Assembly: GCA_964654665.1 (NCBI GenBank)
Contig: CAZZKV010000020.1
Location: 1 to 51,886, forward strand
Origin: CALCKU01 sp964654665
GTDB taxonomy: Bacteria > Pseudomonadota > Alphaproteobacteria > Caulobacterales > Maricaulaceae
DNA length: 51,886 nt
Reading direction: 5' to 3'
Shown: piece after piece, positions 33,514 to 41,590 of the stretch
Layout of the letters: every line of letters begins with the position of its first letter
How positions within the stretch are numbered: the stretch's first letter is position 1
Made by a program: the position numbers and the translations under genes
Notes under the pieces: generated by a model
Told to the model about the DNA's origin: nothing
Databases searched by the model: none
The model's input: only the letters and a program-made list of their open reading frames with translations

Positions 33514-33551
33514 AGAGAGATGCAGCTAAGGTGGATATCTCTCTTTATTTA
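33511..33551. terminator. Symmetric bidirectional terminator between the cys and his operons
   Basis: TAAAGAGAGAT (33511-33521) and ATCTCTCTTTA (33537-33547) pair perfectly over 11 bases around a 15-base loop, with T-rich sequence following on the plus strand. The left arm begins with the cysH TAA and the right arm contains the hisIE TAA on the minus strand, so both stop codons sit in the stem. The position between two convergent operons supports a shared terminator, although the stem is AT-rich. Confidence 0.6.
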
Positions 33552-34153
33552 TGGCGAGATTTAAGCTCGGTAATAACCGCCTCGAATTGTATATTTTTGG
33601 CCGCTAACAAAACCATCAGGTGATATAGTAAATCAGCGGCTTCGCTTTTAAGCTTATCATCTGTTTCTGCAACGGCGGCGAGGGCCGTTTCTACGCCTTC
33701 TTCGCCGACTTTCTGCGCAGCACGGTGCAAAGGCCCTTGCAAAAGTGAGGCAGTATAACTGTCTTTCGAATCCGTCGTTTTGCGGCCCACAATAAGGGTT
33801 TCAAGAACGGATAAAAACCCAAGGCCTTCTGGCCCATAATCTCCAAAACAACTCACTGTGCCATCATGGCATGTTGGCCCTTGTGGTAAGGCTCGTATTA
33901 AAATTGTATCTTTATCGCAATCCGGCTGTATAGAAATAAGCTGTAACTTGTTCCCGCTTGTTTCGCCCTTGGTCCAAAGAGATTGCCGCGAGCGGCTGTA
34001 AAATGTTACCCATCCTGTATCCTGTGTTCTTATAAAACTTTCTGTATTCATATAACCCAGCATTAAAACCTGTTCGGTATGGGCATGTTGAATAATGGCT
34101 GGTATTAGCCCATCGCTTTTATTCCAATCCAATATATCAATGTCCAATGTCAT
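33545..34153 (-). CDS. hisIE: Bifunctional phosphoribosyl-AMP cyclohydrolase / phosphoribosyl-ATP pyrophosphatase
   Basis: Catalyses steps 2 and 3 of histidine synthesis. Residues 1 to about 105 form HisI: VLMLGYMNTESF, TGWVTFYSRSRQSLWTKGE, and the zinc/active-site DCDKDTILIRALPQGPTCH. Residues about 115-202 form HisE: RKTTDSKDSYTASLLQG, VGEEGVETALAAVAE and DLLYHLMVLL. The 202-residue fusion is the enterobacterial layout; in many Alphaproteobacteria hisI and hisE are separate. It is the last gene of the his operon and overlaps hisF by four bases (ATGA). Confidence 0.96.
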   Translation of the reverse strand: MTLDIDILDWNKSDGLIPAIIQHAHTEQVLMLGYMNTESFIRTQDTGWVTFYSRSRQSLWTKGETSGNKLQLISIQPDCDKDTILIRALPQGPTCHDGTVSCFGDYGPEGLGFLSVLETLIVGRKTTDSKDSYTASLLQGPLHRAAQKVGEEGVETALAAVAETDDKLKSEAADLLYHLMVLLAAKNIQFEAVITELKSRHK

Positions 34154-34917
34154 ATCCGTATCTCTATTCCGGCATTCTTCAAATCCCGTTTTAAGTCGGG
34201 AATAGCAATGATTGATTTGTGAAACACACTCGCAGCTAAGGCGCCGTCAACATTGGATTGTTTGAAAACATCTTCAAAATGTTGCGGACTGCCTGCACCT
34301 CCAGAAGCGATGAGGGGTACAGGACATACTTTGCGAACATCCGATAGCTGTTTGATATCATATCCTTTTCTAACGCCATCTTGATTCATGCAGTTTAAAA
34401 CAATTTCTCCGGCACCGCGGGATGTTACTTCTGCCACCCATTCCAGTGTCTTTCGGCCAGTCTCGCGGGTTTTATCTGGATCGCCTGTATGGGACTTAAC
34501 TCTGTACTGCCCCTTTTCCTCAAATGTATCAATACCAACAACAACACATTGCTGCCCAAAGGCGTCACAGAGTTCATTGATGAGGGTAGGCCGATCAAGC
34601 GCGGGGGAGTTTATACTGATTTTATCAGCGCCGGCCGCTAATCGCGCGCCAGCCGCTTCCACAGATTTTATACCACCAGCGACGCAAAAAGGAATGTCGA
34701 TTGCGCGAGAAACAGATTGAACCCATGCGGGACTGACAATGCGCGCGTCAACAGAGGCCGTAATATCATAAAAGACTAATTCATCGGCGCCTGCGTTAGC
34801 ATATCGCAAAGCCAGATCAATAATATCGCCTACATCTTTATGATTGCGGAATTGTACGCCTTTAACGACCCGTCCATCGCGGACATCAAGACAGGGAATA
34901 ATACGCCGTGCTAACAC
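34150..34917 (-). CDS. hisF: Imidazole glycerol phosphate synthase, cyclase subunit
   Basis: TIM-barrel partner of HisH that combines PRFAR with ammonia to give imidazole glycerol phosphate and AICAR. The 255 residues open with RRIIPCLDVRDGRVVKGVQF, holding the catalytic Asp near position 11. GADELVFYDITAS, PFCVAGGIKSVEAA and MNQDGVRKGYDIKQL (second catalytic Asp) are the expected blocks. Its ATG lies inside the end of hisA (seven-base overlap), and its stop overlaps the hisIE start. Confidence 0.97.
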   Translation of the reverse strand: MLARRIIPCLDVRDGRVVKGVQFRNHKDVGDIIDLALRYANAGADELVFYDITASVDARIVSPAWVQSVSRAIDIPFCVAGGIKSVEAAGARLAAGADKISINSPALDRPTLINELCDAFGQQCVVVGIDTFEEKGQYRVKSHTGDPDKTRETGRKTLEWVAEVTSRGAGEIVLNCMNQDGVRKGYDIKQLSDVRKVCPVPLIASGGAGSPQHFEDVFKQSNVDGALAASVFHKSIIAIPDLKRDLKNAGIEIRI

Positions 34918-35636
34918 TCTATGGCCTCAGAGAGTGTGAATTTATTCTCATAAAGCGCTTTGCCAATAATTATCCCGTGCGGCTTTAGTTTTTTTAAACT
35001 CCGCACATGAGCTAATGTCCCAACACCGCCTGATGTAATCAGATTTAAATCGGGATACCGTCGCGCGATATCTTTATAAAGAGCCACATTCGCACCGCCC
35101 AATACGCCATCGCGGCTGATATCTGTCACCAGAACCGTTTTAAGGCCATGAGATAAATACCCGTCAATTACGGACCAGAGTGTTTTATTGCCGGTTTCTT
35201 GCCAGCCATGAGTGGCTGGATAAGGGTTTCCATCTTCACCAATATTTATGTCAAGCGCCAAAACAATTTTATTTACCCCCAGACTACCGAGCCAAAACTT
35301 TACCATTTCCGGATTACTAATAGCCAAAGATCCAATAACAACGCGGTTAACTCCGCCCGCGAGTAAACGTTCTATCTGGCTAAGTTCACGCAGACCGCCG
35401 CCTGTTTGTATCTTTAAATTTGCGGTTTTCGCAATTTCAATAATAAGCTCGGTTTGGGCCGATTTTCCGTTTTTCGCTCCATCGAGATCAACAATATGCA
35501 TCCATTGCGCCCCCGCATCGGCATAGCTGCGCGCAACATCTACCGGCGAAATAGAATAGTTTGTCCTTTGATCAAAATCACCTTTGACCAGACGAACACA
35601 TCCGCCATCCATCAAATCTATTGCCGGGAATATCAT
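34911..35636 (-). CDS. hisA: ProFAR isomerase HisA
   Basis: Isomerises the ribosyl moiety of ProFAR to PRFAR, step 4 of the pathway. It is a TIM barrel of 241 residues starting MIFPAIDLMDGGCVRLVKGDF, with catalytic Asp8 and, in LVTDISRDGVLGGANVALYK, the second catalytic Asp. I placed the start at the ATG at 35636, which overlaps the hisH TGA (ATGA). An upstream extension of 24 codons would lie inside hisH and has no family support. Confidence 0.96.
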   Translation of the reverse strand: MIFPAIDLMDGGCVRLVKGDFDQRTNYSISPVDVARSYADAGAQWMHIVDLDGAKNGKSAQTELIIEIAKTANLKIQTGGGLRELSQIERLLAGGVNRVVIGSLAISNPEMVKFWLGSLGVNKIVLALDINIGEDGNPYPATHGWQETGNKTLWSVIDGYLSHGLKTVLVTDISRDGVLGGANVALYKDIARRYPDLNLITSGGVGTLAHVRSLKKLKPHGIIIGKALYENKFTLSEAIEC

Positions 35637-36232
35637 AGGGAAACTTTCAGGAAATTTTCGAGGATTTTTGCACCGACATGACTGCTTCGTTCTGGGTGAA
35701 ACTGACACCCATAAACATTGTTTTGTTTTACAATCGCAGAAAACGAACTGCCATAATGCGCGCTTGCAATTGTGATATCGGAGACATCAGCCGCAAAACT
35801 ATGAACGAAATAGGCATAATCCGTGTCTTTAATGCCGTCCAAAATCGGATCGTCTTTTTCCCGAGATAGAGTGTTCCACCCCATATGCGGAGAGGGCAAT
35901 TCTTGTGTATCCAGCGCTTTTACCGCGCCTCGGACAAGGCCTAAGCCAGACATGGCAGTTCCGCCCTCCTCTAGGGTTTCAAAAATAAGCTGCATGCCCA
36001 AGCAAATGCCCATCACGGGCTGTTTCAAATTTTGCAAAATGGCTGTTAGGCCTTTGCTATGAATATTGTGCATCGCATAGGGAGCTGCGCCAACACCGGG
36101 GATAATCACGCGGTTTGCTGCAGAAATGATATCCGCTTTATCTGAGATAACCGCTTCAGCGCCGAGCCTTTGAAAGGCAAAGTCAACCGAGGCTAAATTG
36201 GCTACGCCCGTATCAACAATTACAAGAGACAT
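35633..36232 (-). CDS. hisH: Imidazole glycerol phosphate synthase, glutamine amidotransferase subunit
   Basis: Class I glutaminase that feeds ammonia to HisF. The nucleophile Cys is in MGICLGMQLIFE (about residue 78), and the His-Glu pair is in GCQFHPERS near residue 180. RVIIPGVGAAPYAM is the oxyanion strand region. The 199 residues are of normal length. Its ATG overlaps the hisCB stop by one base and its stop overlaps the hisA ATG. Confidence 0.97.
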   Translation of the reverse strand: MSLVIVDTGVANLASVDFAFQRLGAEAVISDKADIISAANRVIIPGVGAAPYAMHNIHSKGLTAILQNLKQPVMGICLGMQLIFETLEEGGTAMSGLGLVRGAVKALDTQELPSPHMGWNTLSREKDDPILDGIKDTDYAYFVHSFAADVSDITIASAHYGSSFSAIVKQNNVYGCQFHPERSSHVGAKILENFLKVSL

Positions 36233-37875
36233 TAAAGCACGCCTTTAGTAGAAGGGATATCTCCTCCAACCTTTGCAAAGGCAGGTCGCAATGCCCGACC
36301 AACGCCTTTAAAGCAGGCTTCGATAATATGGTGTGAATTATCACCTTCAACATCAATATGAATGGCAGCGCCTAAGCTTTGCGCAAGACTTTCGAAAAAA
36401 TGCGGGCACATTTCTACAGGAAATTCGCCAACATGATCAGTTGGAAAATCACCTTTAAACACTGCAGCCGGACGGCCCGAAAGATCAATAGCCACACGGG
36501 CTTGAGTTTCGTCCATTGGCATGACAAACCCATATCGCCCAATCCCGGCTTTATCTCCCAAAGCCTGTTTTAACGCCGCCCCAAAGGCTAGAGCCGTATC
36601 TTCTACCGTATGATGGGCATCGATCTCTAGATCCCCCTTACAGGTTAGAGTCAGGCCCATGCCGCCATGTTTGGCAATCTGTTCAAGCATGTGATCAAAA
36701 AATCCAATACCCGTTTCAATGGCAACACGGTCTGTATTATCCAGATTAACACGAATGGCGATATCTGTTTCTTTGGTTTTACGAAAGGTCTCGCCAATGC
36801 GTTCCTGTGATTGTGATACGGCAATGGCACCCAAAGCCTGCAGGGCAAGATCATTTTCTGCGCGTGTTCCGATGGATAGACGGAAATGGTTTTCAATTTT
36901 CTTCCGAAAATCCCGGATTTTTATATTATATTTTCCAAGAGCGCGGAGCATCGCAGCATCATCCCGGACTTTAATGAGGATAAAATTGCCATTACTGGGG
37001 TAGAGTGTTTCGATAAAGGGCGAGGTTTCGAGTAATTGCATCATACGCTCACGCTCGGATATCCAAAGATCAAGACGTTCTTTGTGAATGGACATGGCAG
37101 AAGGGGCTAAGGCCGCCATAACGGCGGTTTCGACGGGGCGCGGAACAGGATAGGGTGGTAGCACTTTCAGCATAAGGTCAATAATCGCCGGATCAGCAAT
37201 GCACACTCCCAAACGAACACCCGCCAGACCATACACTTTGGATAATGTCCGCGTTACAATTAGGTTACGAAAGGATGTTTGTAGCGGTAGAACACTTTCA
37301 TGAGGTGAAAACTCAATATAGGCTTCGTCGACAACAATAAGTGTTTCAGGGTGGGCCTCACAGAGGGATAGGATGTTTTCTTTCGTTAAACTATTACCTG
37401 TCGGATTGTTAGGGGAACAAAGGAAAACAAGCTTTGGGCGGGTCTGCGTTATGGCCGTCTGGACAGATTGAATATCCCATGTAAAATCTGACTTTAGTGG
37501 AACATCGGTAATATTGGCTCCTTGAATTTGAGCCGCTGTTTTAAAATACCCAAATGTGGGCGAGCAAATTACGATACTGTCTTCACCGGCACGGCAAAAG
37601 CTACGCAGTAAAATATCTATGGCTTCGTCTGCACCGCGGCCCATCATAATCCTACCGCTTTGAGTGCTGTAAAGCTCTGCTAAGCGTGCCCGCAAAACCG
37701 GAGGTTGCTGTTCCGGATATCGGTTATAGTTCAAGACTGTGCTATTGGATGGCGGCGGCATCCAAGGGCTTTCATTAGCATCCAGATGCAGTGCTTGGGT
37801 TGCGCCGCCACGAGCGGAATAGGCGGTTAATTCAACAATAGTCTGCCGGGCAATCGTATAGGGCCATTCAAGCAT
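36232..37875 (-). CDS. hisC-hisB: HisC-HisB fusion: histidinol-phosphate aminotransferase plus imidazoleglycerol-phosphate dehydratase
   Basis: One 547-residue frame carries two full enzymes. Residues 1 to about 352 are HisC, a fold-type I PLP aminotransferase: LDANESPW, CSPNNPTGNSLT, VVDEAYIEFS and PLP Lys213 in TRTLSKVYGLAGVRLG. Residues about 359-547 are HisB dehydratase: RIGETFRKTKETDIAIRVNL, FFDHMLEQIAKHG, and the manganese motifs HHTVED (421-426) and HHIIEA (515-520). No stop or frameshift separates them, and the linker is only a few residues (SQSQE). In enterobacteria HisB is fused instead to histidinol-phosphate phosphatase; that phosphatase is absent here and must be encoded elsewhere. 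It overlaps hisD by eight bases. Confidence 0.95.
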   Translation of the reverse strand: MLEWPYTIARQTIVELTAYSARGGATQALHLDANESPWMPPPSNSTVLNYNRYPEQQPPVLRARLAELYSTQSGRIMMGRGADEAIDILLRSFCRAGEDSIVICSPTFGYFKTAAQIQGANITDVPLKSDFTWDIQSVQTAITQTRPKLVFLCSPNNPTGNSLTKENILSLCEAHPETLIVVDEAYIEFSPHESVLPLQTSFRNLIVTRTLSKVYGLAGVRLGVCIADPAIIDLMLKVLPPYPVPRPVETAVMAALAPSAMSIHKERLDLWISERERMMQLLETSPFIETLYPSNGNFILIKVRDDAAMLRALGKYNIKIRDFRKKIENHFRLSIGTRAENDLALQALGAIAVSQSQERIGETFRKTKETDIAIRVNLDNTDRVAIETGIGFFDHMLEQIAKHGGMGLTLTCKGDLEIDAHHTVEDTALAFGAALKQALGDKAGIGRYGFVMPMDETQARVAIDLSGRPAAVFKGDFPTDHVGEFPVEMCPHFFESLAQSLGAAIHIDVEGDNSHHIIEACFKGVGRALRPAFAKVGGDIPSTKGVL

Positions 37876-39169
37876 TTGGTGTCTCCAGCCGTAAGTTTAC
37901 GGCGCGTCTATGGGCTTCCAATCCTTCCATTTCAGCCAGTTTTTCAACCGTAGGTCCAAGGCGTTCAAGCCCTTTACGGGTTAAGTGTTGGATGCTGACA
38001 TATTTAATGAAACTTTCCAGTGTTACGCCGCTATACGCCCGCGCAGCCCCGAAAGTGGGTAAGGTATGGTTGGTCCCGCTGGCATAATCGCCCACAGATT
38101 CTGGTGTCCAAGGGCCTAAAAATATTGACCCGGCATTGCGTATAGCAGGTACAAATGTTTCAGGGCTATTAGTTTGAAGGATAAGGTGCTCCGGTGCATA
38201 TCGGTTAATAATATCAGCGATGATTGGGCGTCCCTGAGCGATGATTATCCGGGCGAAAGAAAGCGCCTGTTTTGCAATGTCGCGCCGAGGTAAAGTTTCG
38301 ACTTGACGCATGACTTCAGCTTTGACAGCCGATGCAACATTTTCATTAACGCAAATACACATAACTTGTGCCATTGTATCATGCTCAGCTTGGCTTAGCA
38401 GATCAGAAGCCACGAAAATTGGATTTGATTTTTCGCCCGCCACAACCATCGCTTCTGACGGTCCGGCTGGCATATCTATCGCGGGCCCGCCGGGTTCTTG
38501 TGCTGCCAGTGATTTTGCGGCGGCAACATAGGCATTTCCAGGGCCAAATATTTTGTCACATCGTGGAATTGTTTCCGTACCATAAGCTAATGCTGCGATG
38601 GCTTGCGCGCCGCCGCAAATATAAACATCAGTTACTTTACAGCGATAGGCGGCTGCTAATATAGCGGGATTTATTGTGCCATCTGGCCTTGGCGGGGTTA
38701 CAACAATACGGCGCTTAACGCCGGCAACATGTGCCGGAACCGCTAACATCAGCATTGTGGAGACAAGGGGGGCTGTTCCGCCTGGTACATATAGTCCCGC
38801 CGTTTCAATCGCGCGGACTTCGCGCCGGCATGTTACGCCCGGCGTAGTTTCCACAACAATGTCTTGCGGCATTTGTGCGTGATGAAATTTTTGAATATTT
38901 CGGCGGGCCTGTTTGATGGCGTCTTTCTCTGGGTCAGGAAGAGATTTCCATGCTGTTTCCAATACCCGGCGGGGTAAACTTAACTGCTTTAACGCTACTT
39001 TGTCGAAACGCTGTGTATAGTCTAAAACCGCTGCATCACCTCGTTCTTTGACATCAGCCATTATAGAGCGCACTTGATCAATTAATACCGGATCGGCAAT
39101 AGCCGCAGGACGACTTAAAGCTTCCGCTTGCTGCTCTTTATTCAACCTATCCCAAACCAATGTTTGCAT
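37868..39169 (-). CDS. hisD: Histidinol dehydrogenase
   Basis: Zinc- and NAD-dependent oxidation of histidinol to histidine, the last two steps. The 433 residues match E. coli HisD. Landmarks are VSTMLMLAVPAHVAGVKRRI, GGAQAIAALAYGTETIPRCD, KIFGPGNAYVAAAKSLA, DMPAGPSEAMVVA, QAEHDTMAQ and RYAPEHLIL, which holds catalytic and zinc-binding residues. I chose the ATG at 39169 (MQTLVWDRLNKEQQ), which overlaps the hisG stop as TGATG; a 32-codon upstream extension would lie inside hisG. Confidence 0.96.
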   Translation of the reverse strand: MQTLVWDRLNKEQQAEALSRPAAIADPVLIDQVRSIMADVKERGDAAVLDYTQRFDKVALKQLSLPRRVLETAWKSLPDPEKDAIKQARRNIQKFHHAQMPQDIVVETTPGVTCRREVRAIETAGLYVPGGTAPLVSTMLMLAVPAHVAGVKRRIVVTPPRPDGTINPAILAAAYRCKVTDVYICGGAQAIAALAYGTETIPRCDKIFGPGNAYVAAAKSLAAQEPGGPAIDMPAGPSEAMVVAGEKSNPIFVASDLLSQAEHDTMAQVMCICVNENVASAVKAEVMRQVETLPRRDIAKQALSFARIIIAQGRPIIADIINRYAPEHLILQTNSPETFVPAIRNAGSIFLGPWTPESVGDYASGTNHTLPTFGAARAYSGVTLESFIKYVSIQHLTRKGLERLGPTVEKLAEMEGLEAHRRAVNLRLETPNA

Positions 39170-40053
39170 CAGACCATCATTTTTTCTATAGGCAGGACAA
39201 GAATAGCCCGCGCACCTAATGTTTTTAGATCTTCGAGTGTTTCCCAGAAAATATTTTCCGTACAAACGGCTTGAAGAGCAACAAGATCATCACTGCCTGC
39301 GAGCGGTATAATGGTCGGGGCGTCAGAACCAGGTAAAAGCTGCGTAATCGCTTTAACCTTTTCTTTGGGCGCGTTCAGCATGATGTATTTTGTTTCCGAT
39401 GATTTAATAACGCCGTCAATCCGGTTCATGAGTTTGGATAAAAGCGCTTGTTTTTCGGCTGACAAAGCTCTGCGTGACTGAACAAGAACGGCTTCGCTTT
39501 TAAGAATGGTTTGAAAAGCTACAAGACCATTGGCCTCTAGGGTTGCTCCCGAGGATACAAGATCGCAAATACTATCGGCAATACCAATAGACGGGGCAAG
39601 TTCTACTGCACCTTTCATATCAACAGATTTAGCATTGATGTTTTGCTCTTTAAGGAAGCGCCTCAAAACCCCCGGATAGGTTGTTGCTATACGAGTACCT
39701 TCAAGGTCAGTCGACTGCGTAATGCCGCTTTGCGGAGCCGCTGCCAAACAGAGTTTACAGCGCGAAAACCCAAGGCGCATTGTGATTTCAGCATCCAGCC
39801 TTTGTGATGCGGATAATTGTTCTTCAACCAAAACATTTTCTCCAACAATACCGATATCAGCTGCGTCATTGGCGATAAAACTCGGAATATCATCATCGCG
39901 GACCAGTAAAAGATCGATCGGCATGTTTTTTACACGCGCCAACAAACCGCCGCCGCGTATAGCAAATCGTAGGCCGCATTTTTTTAGGAGGGAAAAGCTA
40001 TCCTCTGCAAGGCGTCCCTTTTTTTGGAGCGCGATTCGTAGGCGTTCAGTCAT
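39169..40053 (-). CDS. hisG: ATP phosphoribosyltransferase, long form with regulatory domain
   Basis: First committed enzyme of histidine synthesis, joining ATP and PRPP. The 294 residues include the catalytic part (RIALQKKGRLAEDSFSLLKK, ADIGIVGENVLVEE, IATTYPGVLRRFLKEQNI, DSICDLVSSGATLEANGL) and a C-terminal ACT-like domain (about 220-290, MLNAPKEKVKAITQLLPGSD) that binds histidine for feedback inhibition. This is the HisZ-independent form; many Alphaproteobacteria use a short HisG with HisZ. The start overlaps the yerC-like stop by four bases. Confidence 0.96.
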   Translation of the reverse strand: MTERLRIALQKKGRLAEDSFSLLKKCGLRFAIRGGGLLARVKNMPIDLLLVRDDDIPSFIANDAADIGIVGENVLVEEQLSASQRLDAEITMRLGFSRCKLCLAAAPQSGITQSTDLEGTRIATTYPGVLRRFLKEQNINAKSVDMKGAVELAPSIGIADSICDLVSSGATLEANGLVAFQTILKSEAVLVQSRRALSAEKQALLSKLMNRIDGVIKSSETKYIMLNAPKEKVKAITQLLPGSDAPTIIPLAGSDDLVALQAVCTENIFWETLEDLKTLGARAILVLPIEKMMV

Positions 40054-40340
40054 GGCTTTATATCCTTTTGCCGGTCTAAAACGGTCCGGTATCCTTGGTA
40101 AGGTTCATCTTTAAGAAACCGGGCAACACGGCCAATAGTCGTGGTAGACACGCCTGTTAAGGCATTGATGTCACGATAGCTTTGTTGTCCAGCGTCTAAG
40201 AGCTGGGCAACATGCCAACGCTCTGCCAATGCCCGCAATTCTGCTGGCGTACAAAGATCAATGAGAAAACGTTCCATCTCATCTTTGGTCTTTACCATGG
40301 TAAGGGCACGGGCAAGGTTTTCATGTAATGTTTCGGGCAT
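40050..40340 (-). CDS. TrpR-related YerC/YecD-family repressor, first gene of the his operon
   Basis: A 96-residue all-helical protein of the Trp repressor superfamily (YerC/YecD group). FLIDLCTPAELRALAERWHV corresponds to the TrpR segment leading into the DNA-binding helices. SYRDINALTGVSTTTIGRVA (about 55-74) is the helix-turn-helix. It overlaps hisG by four bases and heads the operon. A near-perfect palindrome lies directly upstream, overlapping the promoter. I infer an autoregulating repressor of histidine synthesis with histidine as likely corepressor. No ribosome binding site precedes the ATG, so translation from a very short leader is likely. Confidence 0.88.
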   Translation of the reverse strand: MPETLHENLARALTMVKTKDEMERFLIDLCTPAELRALAERWHVAQLLDAGQQSYRDINALTGVSTTTIGRVARFLKDEPYQGYRTVLDRQKDIKP

Positions 40341-40345
40341 AGGTT

Positions 40346-40381
40346 TGCTTTACTGTATTAGCGTGCTAATACAGTAAAGCA
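40346..40381. promoter_or_regulatory. 36-bp near-perfect palindrome, candidate operator of the his operon
   Basis: Left arm TGCTTTACTGTATTAGC (40346-40362) and right arm GCTAATACAGTAAAGCA (40365-40381) are exact reverse complements over 17 bases around the two-base centre GT. It begins five bases upstream of the yerC-like start codon and covers the putative -10 element and transcription start. TrpR operators are similarly symmetric with a CTAG-like core; here the core is TTAGC-GT-GCTAA. It lacks a U-tract, so an operator is more likely than a terminator for crtZ. Confidence 0.75.
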
Positions 40382-40393
40382 GTGTTAGGTCAA
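40366..40393 (-). promoter_or_regulatory. Putative sigma-70 promoter of the his operon
   Basis: On the minus strand TTGACC (40393-40388) and TATTAG (40371-40366) are separated by 16 bases. The -10 lies in the first half of the 36-bp palindrome and the expected start of transcription is near 40359, about 19 bases before the yerC-like ATG. The leader would be too short for a his attenuator peptide. Confidence 0.5.
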
Positions 40394-40409
40394 TAGAAAA
40401 ATGTAAAAT

Positions 40410-40871
40410 TTATGAGAGGGTATCTTTTAATTTAGATTTTAATTTTTCAGGGGATTCTGCATATAAAAATCCGAATGACACAGCCCCATCTCGATGCGTT
40501 ACATGGTGGTGAATACGGTGAGCTAGAACAAGGCGGTATAAATAACCACGTTTCGGAACATAACGAAAAGGCCATCTTTGATGCACTAATCCATCATGAA
40601 CAAAACCATAAAGGAGGCCATAAAGTGTAAAACCCAAAGCGATATACCAAAGCGGTGTCCACCACAGCGAACCGGCAATAAAGAGCGTAGCCGTTATGCC
40701 ACTAAACCATACGGCATATAGATCATTTTTTTCAAAATAACCATCTGTAAGAATATGGTGGCTTTCATGCCAACCCCACCCGCGCCCATGCATAAAGTAT
40801 TTATGGAAATAAAGGGCAAAAACCTCCATGCCAATGATGCTGGCGATAACAATAAGGCCGTTGATTATCAT
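40410..40871 (-). CDS. crtZ: Beta-carotene 3-hydroxylase CrtZ
   Basis: Membrane di-iron hydroxylase that adds 3-OH groups to beta-ionone rings, giving zeaxanthin or, with CrtW, astaxanthin. Histidine clusters HKYFMHGRGWGWHESHH (about 26-42) and FVHDGLVHQRWPF, then LAHRIHHHVTHRDGAVSFGF, match the family H-x4-H, H-x2-HH pattern. About four hydrophobic segments are visible. I chose ATG at 40871 (MIINGLIVIASII, 153 residues), overlapping the crtW stop as ATGA; a longer frame to 40910 lies in crtW. It is the last gene of the carotenoid operon. Confidence 0.92.
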   Translation of the reverse strand: MIINGLIVIASIIGMEVFALYFHKYFMHGRGWGWHESHHILTDGYFEKNDLYAVWFSGITATLFIAGSLWWTPLWYIALGFTLYGLLYGFVHDGLVHQRWPFRYVPKRGYLYRLVLAHRIHHHVTHRDGAVSFGFLYAESPEKLKSKLKDTLS

Positions 40872-41590
40872 GTGAGGTTTTCTCGCTTTCGCGTCGGAAG
40901 GCGCCACCACGGTTCATGTGGATAAAGATGGTGCTCATGATGATATCCAAAGTGGAAACAGCTTAAAAGAGACAGCCAATATGGATAGTTGTTTGTACGG
41001 GCATTGTGATGGTCAACGAAAGCGGTGCCGTGGCGATGTGTCAAATAGGTGCCAAAGTAAAATAATTGAACTGACGACAGAATGGCGGGTACTGCCCACA
41101 TAATAATTGTATTGAGATAGGGTGCTCCCAACGCAATGTAAAGCACTGTAAAGACGGCTAATATAGCAATTTGACGAAGGCCGAAATATTGTGTGAAAAA
41201 CTTTAAATACCATGGCCAGAAAGACCGAGGATTGTTGGCGTTAAAATCAGGGTCAGCATTCGTCCCAGGGTTTTCATGGTGCGCGTGATGAGCTTCGCGC
41301 ATGAATTTCCAGTTAAATCCTGCATAGATAAACATAATAACACTGCCAATAATTTGATTAAGCTTAGGGCTACCTGGAATAAGTGAACCATGCATTGTGT
41401 CATGGGCAATGATGAATAATCCTACATAAAGCCAGCATTGTATAGATATTAGAATAAACGTTTGCCACAGGGGATAGGATAAATCATGCATAAAAAGACT
41501 ATAGATATGCACGCAAGCCCACATTCCTCCAAAGAAGGTCGCTAAAATAAGGCCTGTCCATTTAGCCTGCGGTGTTACGCTTGTTTCCAC
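40868..41590 (-). CDS. crtW: Beta-carotene 4-ketolase CrtW
   Basis: Membrane-bound di-iron oxygenase that introduces 4-keto groups into carotenoids (canthaxanthin and astaxanthin). The 240 residues show the conserved histidine boxes FIIAHDTMHGSL, REAHHAHHENPGTNADPDFN and HFGYHHEHHLYPHEPWWRLP, with hydrophobic helices between. This is the CrtW rather than CrtO type. It overlaps crtZ by four bases and its ATG is one base from the ABC permease stop, so the whole block is one operon. crtB, crtI and crtY are not in the window. Confidence 0.94.
   Translation of the reverse strand: METSVTPQAKWTGLILATFFGGMWACVHIYSLFMHDLSYPLWQTFILISIQCWLYVGLFIIAHDTMHGSLIPGSPKLNQIIGSVIMFIYAGFNWKFMREAHHAHHENPGTNADPDFNANNPRSFWPWYLKFFTQYFGLRQIAILAVFTVLYIALGAPYLNTIIMWAVPAILSSVQLFYFGTYLTHRHGTAFVDHHNARTNNYPYWLSLLSCFHFGYHHEHHLYPHEPWWRLPTRKRENLT

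Noticed and set aside
40341..40409. Histidine attenuator leader peptide
   Set aside because: No run of His codons, and only about 19 bases lie between the putative transcription start and the first gene.
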